Made by a program: the position numbers and the translations under genes. From NCBI GenBank assembly GCA_002632265.1, contig NQOV01000005.1, positions 212,234 to 276,233 of the forward strand: 64,000 nt of DNA. The letters are read 5' to 3'. Source of the DNA: Rhodospirillaceae bacterium MC!. Lineage in GTDB: Bacteria; Pseudomonadota; Alphaproteobacteria; MC1. Positions within the stretch are counted from its first letter, which is position 1, and each line of letters begins with the position of its first letter. Below, piece by piece: positions 62,503 to 64,000 of the stretch. The notes beneath the pieces are model-generated. The model saw only the letters and a list, made by a program, of their open reading frames with translations, ran no database searches and was not told the origin of the DNA.

Positions 62503-62531
62503 TTGCAATATAAATTTACATATTGTATATT
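62503..62531 (+). promoter_or_regulatory. Putative promoter of cheY
   Basis: TTGCAA at 62503-62508 and TATATT at 62526-62531 with a 17-bp spacer. Confidence 0.55.
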
Positions 62532-62599
62532 AAAGTATCGATTTTATGTAGAGATTCTACATATCTTAATTTATATAAATTTCTTAGTGGAGATAAATA

Positions 62600-62986
62600 A
62601 TGGCTGTAGATTTAAATATGCCTGTATTAATCGTAGATGATTATAAAACAATGTTACGTATTATTCGTAACCTATTAAACCAACTTGGTTTCACAAATAT
62701 CGTAGAAGCAGCAGATGGTTCTGCGGCTTTAGAAGTATTACGCCAACAACCTGTAGGGTTAGTAATTTCCGATTGGAACATGGCTCCTATGACTGGTATT
62801 CAACTTCTTCGTGAAGTACGTGCTGACGCTAAACTAAAAGCGATCCCTTTCATTATGGTAACTGCCGAATCTAAATCAGAAAACGTTATTGTAGCTAAAG
62901 AAGCTGGTGTATCTAACTACATCGTTAAACCTTTCAATGCGGCAACACTTAAAAAGAAAATCGAAAGCGTAATCGGTGCTTTCTAA
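62600..62986 (+). CDS. cheY: Chemotaxis response regulator CheY
   Basis: A 128-aa single receiver domain. The acidic pair is in LIVDDYKTM, the phospho-acceptor Asp in LVISDWNM, the switch Thr in IMVTAES and the Lys in YIVKPFNAATLKKKI, with a FliM-binding-like surface (4-5-5 face) as in CheY proteins of flagellated alphaproteobacteria. It stands outside any visible che cluster, has its own promoter and terminator, and carries an FNR-type box upstream. Codon use is richer in optimal codons than its neighbours, suggesting strong expression. Confidence 0.92.
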   Translation: MAVDLNMPVLIVDDYKTMLRIIRNLLNQLGFTNIVEAADGSAALEVLRQQPVGLVISDWNMAPMTGIQLLREVRADAKLKAIPFIMVTAESKSENVIVAKEAGVSNYIVKPFNAATLKKKIESVIGAF

Positions 62987-63035
62987 TTTTACATAAATAA
63001 ATATTTATTTATTATTATAAGAACCTAGCTTTCAA

Positions 63036-63074
63036 AAAAAACTCTCTTACTAAATTTTAGTAAGAGAGTTTTCG
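63036..63074 (+). terminator. Terminator after cheY
   Basis: Stem AAACTCTCTTACTAAA / TTTAGTAAGAGAGTTT followed by TCGATTTTCGATTTT. Confidence 0.85.
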
Positions 63075-63123
63075 ATTTTCGATTTTCGATTTTTAATGTA
63101 AATTTATAATTTATATTTTAAGA

Positions 63124-63202
63124 AATGGAAAAAATACTTGAATGGGTAGTGTATATCCCATACATAAGCTCCGATTAAGGACGTTGAATAAGTACTTTTT
63201 CA
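63124..63202 (-). repeat. Stop-proximal hairpin repeat, truncated copy overlapping a gene end
   Basis: ATGGAAAAAATACTTGAAT on the left and AATAAGTACTTTTTCAC followed by GTCC on the right, with CATACATAAGCTCCGATTAAGG shared with the rpoB copy (written as 63159-63180). The left inner arm is missing. It overlaps the last nine codons of the minus-strand gene at 63175 and supplies its stop codon. Confidence 0.8.
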
Positions 63203-63540
63203 CGTCCCTTATGTATACGATTTTTACTTGTGTATATGTCATGAATAATGTCTGCTTTCATATGTTGCGATAATTTATTTTTACCATTCATATGCCCAAT
63301 GGGAGACGCTTTAAGCATTTCTTCATGGGTACGAGCAGTAATCGGATCGCTCGTGGTTTCACGTTCTTTATTTCTAAATATGAGACTCATATACTGTCTT
63401 AATGTTCGCCCCTCTCCATATACCATCTTGCGAATTATAAAAGATGTTATATAGGTAGTTAATATTAAAATTGATAGAAAGACAAACACACCACCAATCC
63501 CCAACACAAATAAACTTAGACTATGAAATAATAAAGGCAT
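63175..63540 (-). CDS. OadG-like small membrane protein
   Basis: A 121-aa protein with one strong membrane helix near the N-terminus (LGIGGVFVFLSILILTTYI), preceded and followed as in OadG-type gamma subunits of Na+-pumping decarboxylases, then a basic cytoplasmic tail. No oadA or oadB gene is adjacent, so the assignment is from the helix pattern only. Its last nine codons and stop are supplied by a dispersed repeat. Confidence 0.5.
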   Translation of the reverse strand: MPLLFHSLSLFVLGIGGVFVFLSILILTTYITSFIIRKMVYGEGRTLRQYMSLIFRNKERETTSDPITARTHEEMLKASPIGHMNGKNKLSQHMKADIIHDIYTSKNRIHKGREKVLIQRP

Positions 63541-63735
63541 TCTACACTCCTAATGTTGAAATTTTAAAAGAGAACTTTTTTTTAGTAAATACGTTCTTAC
63601 TCATGTGAATAAGTAACCACCCTTTCATCTTTTTCAAGCACATATTTTTATTTCTCACACACATGTATAAAACCATATGCCTATCCCCTAACCCCACCTA
63701 AATGCAAATGATATTTTTGCCCATCTCTATTTAGC

Positions 63736-63859
63736 ATTCATTTTTCTATAGCTCTCACTTCTTACCATTCATTTTTCTATAGCTCTCACTTCTTACCATT
63801 CGTTTTTCTATAACTCCCACTTCTTACCATTCGTTTTTCTAGAACTCTCACTTCTTACC
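63736..63859. repeat. 31-bp tandem repeat, four copies
   Basis: Units start at 63736, 63767, 63798 and 63829 and read ATTCATTTTTCTATAGCTCT then CACTTCTTACC with a few substitutions. Copies are directly adjacent with no spacers, so this is not a CRISPR array. No open frame is plausible through it. Confidence 0.92.
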
Positions 63860-63883
63860 ATTCGCTATTTATCATCCAGTCTT

Positions 63884-63926
63884 TATTATATTTGCTGGCC
63901 TAAATAATAGGCCAGCAAATATAATA
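63884..63926. repeat. Compact GGCCAGC palindrome, copy 5
   Basis: Arms TATTATATTTGCTGGCCTA and TAGGCCAGCAAATATAATA with loop AATAA. The core matches the copies at 4438 and 50067, while the outer arms are its own and are still complementary. Sequence after it (ATAACAAACA) matches that after the split copies at 49567 and 49895. Confidence 0.88.
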
Positions 63927-64000
63927 ACAAACAGAATACAACACAACCACTTTTATTTGCAATCTGATATGATATGATATGGTATGACATGACATGATAC

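Larger units (their letters stand above)
62254..62599. other. Regulatory region upstream of cheY
   Basis: About 345 bp, very AT-rich, with no gene. It holds an FNR-type palindrome at 62453-62466 and a promoter at 62503-62531. GTGGAG precedes the cheY start. Confidence 0.6.
63541..64000. other. Repeat-rich window end without genes
   Basis: No gene is seen. It holds the 31-bp tandem repeats (63736-63859), the GGCCAGC palindrome (63884-63926) with a TTTTATTTGCAAT box at about 63951, and a GATAT/GACAT simple repeat at the very end (63967-63999). Confidence 0.7.

Noticed and set aside
63736-63859. CRISPR array
   Set aside because: The 31-bp units are directly adjacent with no spacers, and no cas gene is in the window.

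Overview
The window looks like a chromosome segment of a low-GC (AT-rich) motile alphaproteobacterium with an oxygen-limited lifestyle. RpoB (1381 aa) and RpoC (1406 aa) read as alphaproteobacterial. FeoAB ferrous iron uptake, a DmsABC reductase, two FNR/ANR-type palindromes and a hexuronate/L-galactonate route point to an anaerobic or microaerobic, possibly host-associated, organism (Rhodospirillales-like gut lineages would fit). The taxonomic placement is inference from sequence memory, not from a search.

Layout. 1-66 is the end of a probable GatB/YqeY-domain gene. 105-4315 is an McrBC/LlaJI-type defence pair with an unusual modular McrB. 4316-4846 holds tandem repeats, a long palindrome and tRNA-Arg(ACG). 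4847-7726 is feoA-feoB (minus strand). 8251-10946 is a surface-glycan style group (DUF4910 aminopeptidase-like, FkbM methyltransferase, acyl carrier protein). 11213-12683 carries an orphan amino-acid ABC permease and hpf. 12826-21444 is rpoB-rpoC, detached from rplJL. 21750-24710 holds cmk, a Sel1 protein and a strange PTS protein with three EIIB-like domains lacking the catalytic Cys fused to an intact EIIA-Glc domain. 24890-28991 is dmsABC. 29272-36166 carries a Sel1 lipoprotein, a GmrSD-like DUF262/DUF1524 nuclease, NemA, two small proteins (one resembling a miniature flagellar rod protein) and PepA. 36306-42167 holds cysQ, a Sua5 protein, an 11-bp VNTR running up to a single-domain response regulator, a small exported protein, pseI, mlaC and a PHP phosphoesterase. 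42314-43940 is tRNA-Thr(TGT) followed by a KAP NTPase, then twin ACCGTACGGT palindromes. 44032-49228 holds uvrC, folE and two uncharacterised membrane proteins. 49229-50315 is a gene-free block of repeats. 50316-55465 is a complete L-galactonate to 2-keto-3-deoxygluconate module (lgoD-like, uxaB, uxaA) with a divergent GntR regulator. 55552-61314 holds a second PHP protein, ribF, an uncharacterised 503-aa protein, a formyltransferase-like protein and a YibE/F membrane protein. 61621-63540 holds a LysE/ArgO exporter, cheY with an FNR-type box upstream, and a small OadG-like membrane protein.

How parts work together. DmsABC, FeoAB and the FNR boxes describe anaerobic respiration and iron uptake. 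CheY, PseI, FkbM and the rod-like protein fit flagellar motility and probable flagellin or surface-glycan modification. Three unlinked candidate defence genes or pairs (McrBC, GmrSD-like, KAP) are scattered rather than forming one island.

The most unusual structure outside genes is two dispersed hairpin families. One is a roughly 95-bp imperfect palindrome found at the stop codons of four minus-strand genes, always in the same orientation to the gene. The other is a GCTGGCCTA/TAGGCCAGC palindrome whose outer arms differ between copies yet stay self-complementary. Together with several tandem repeats beside genes, and the Cys-less EIIB-EIIA protein, these are the best candidates for undescribed biology.
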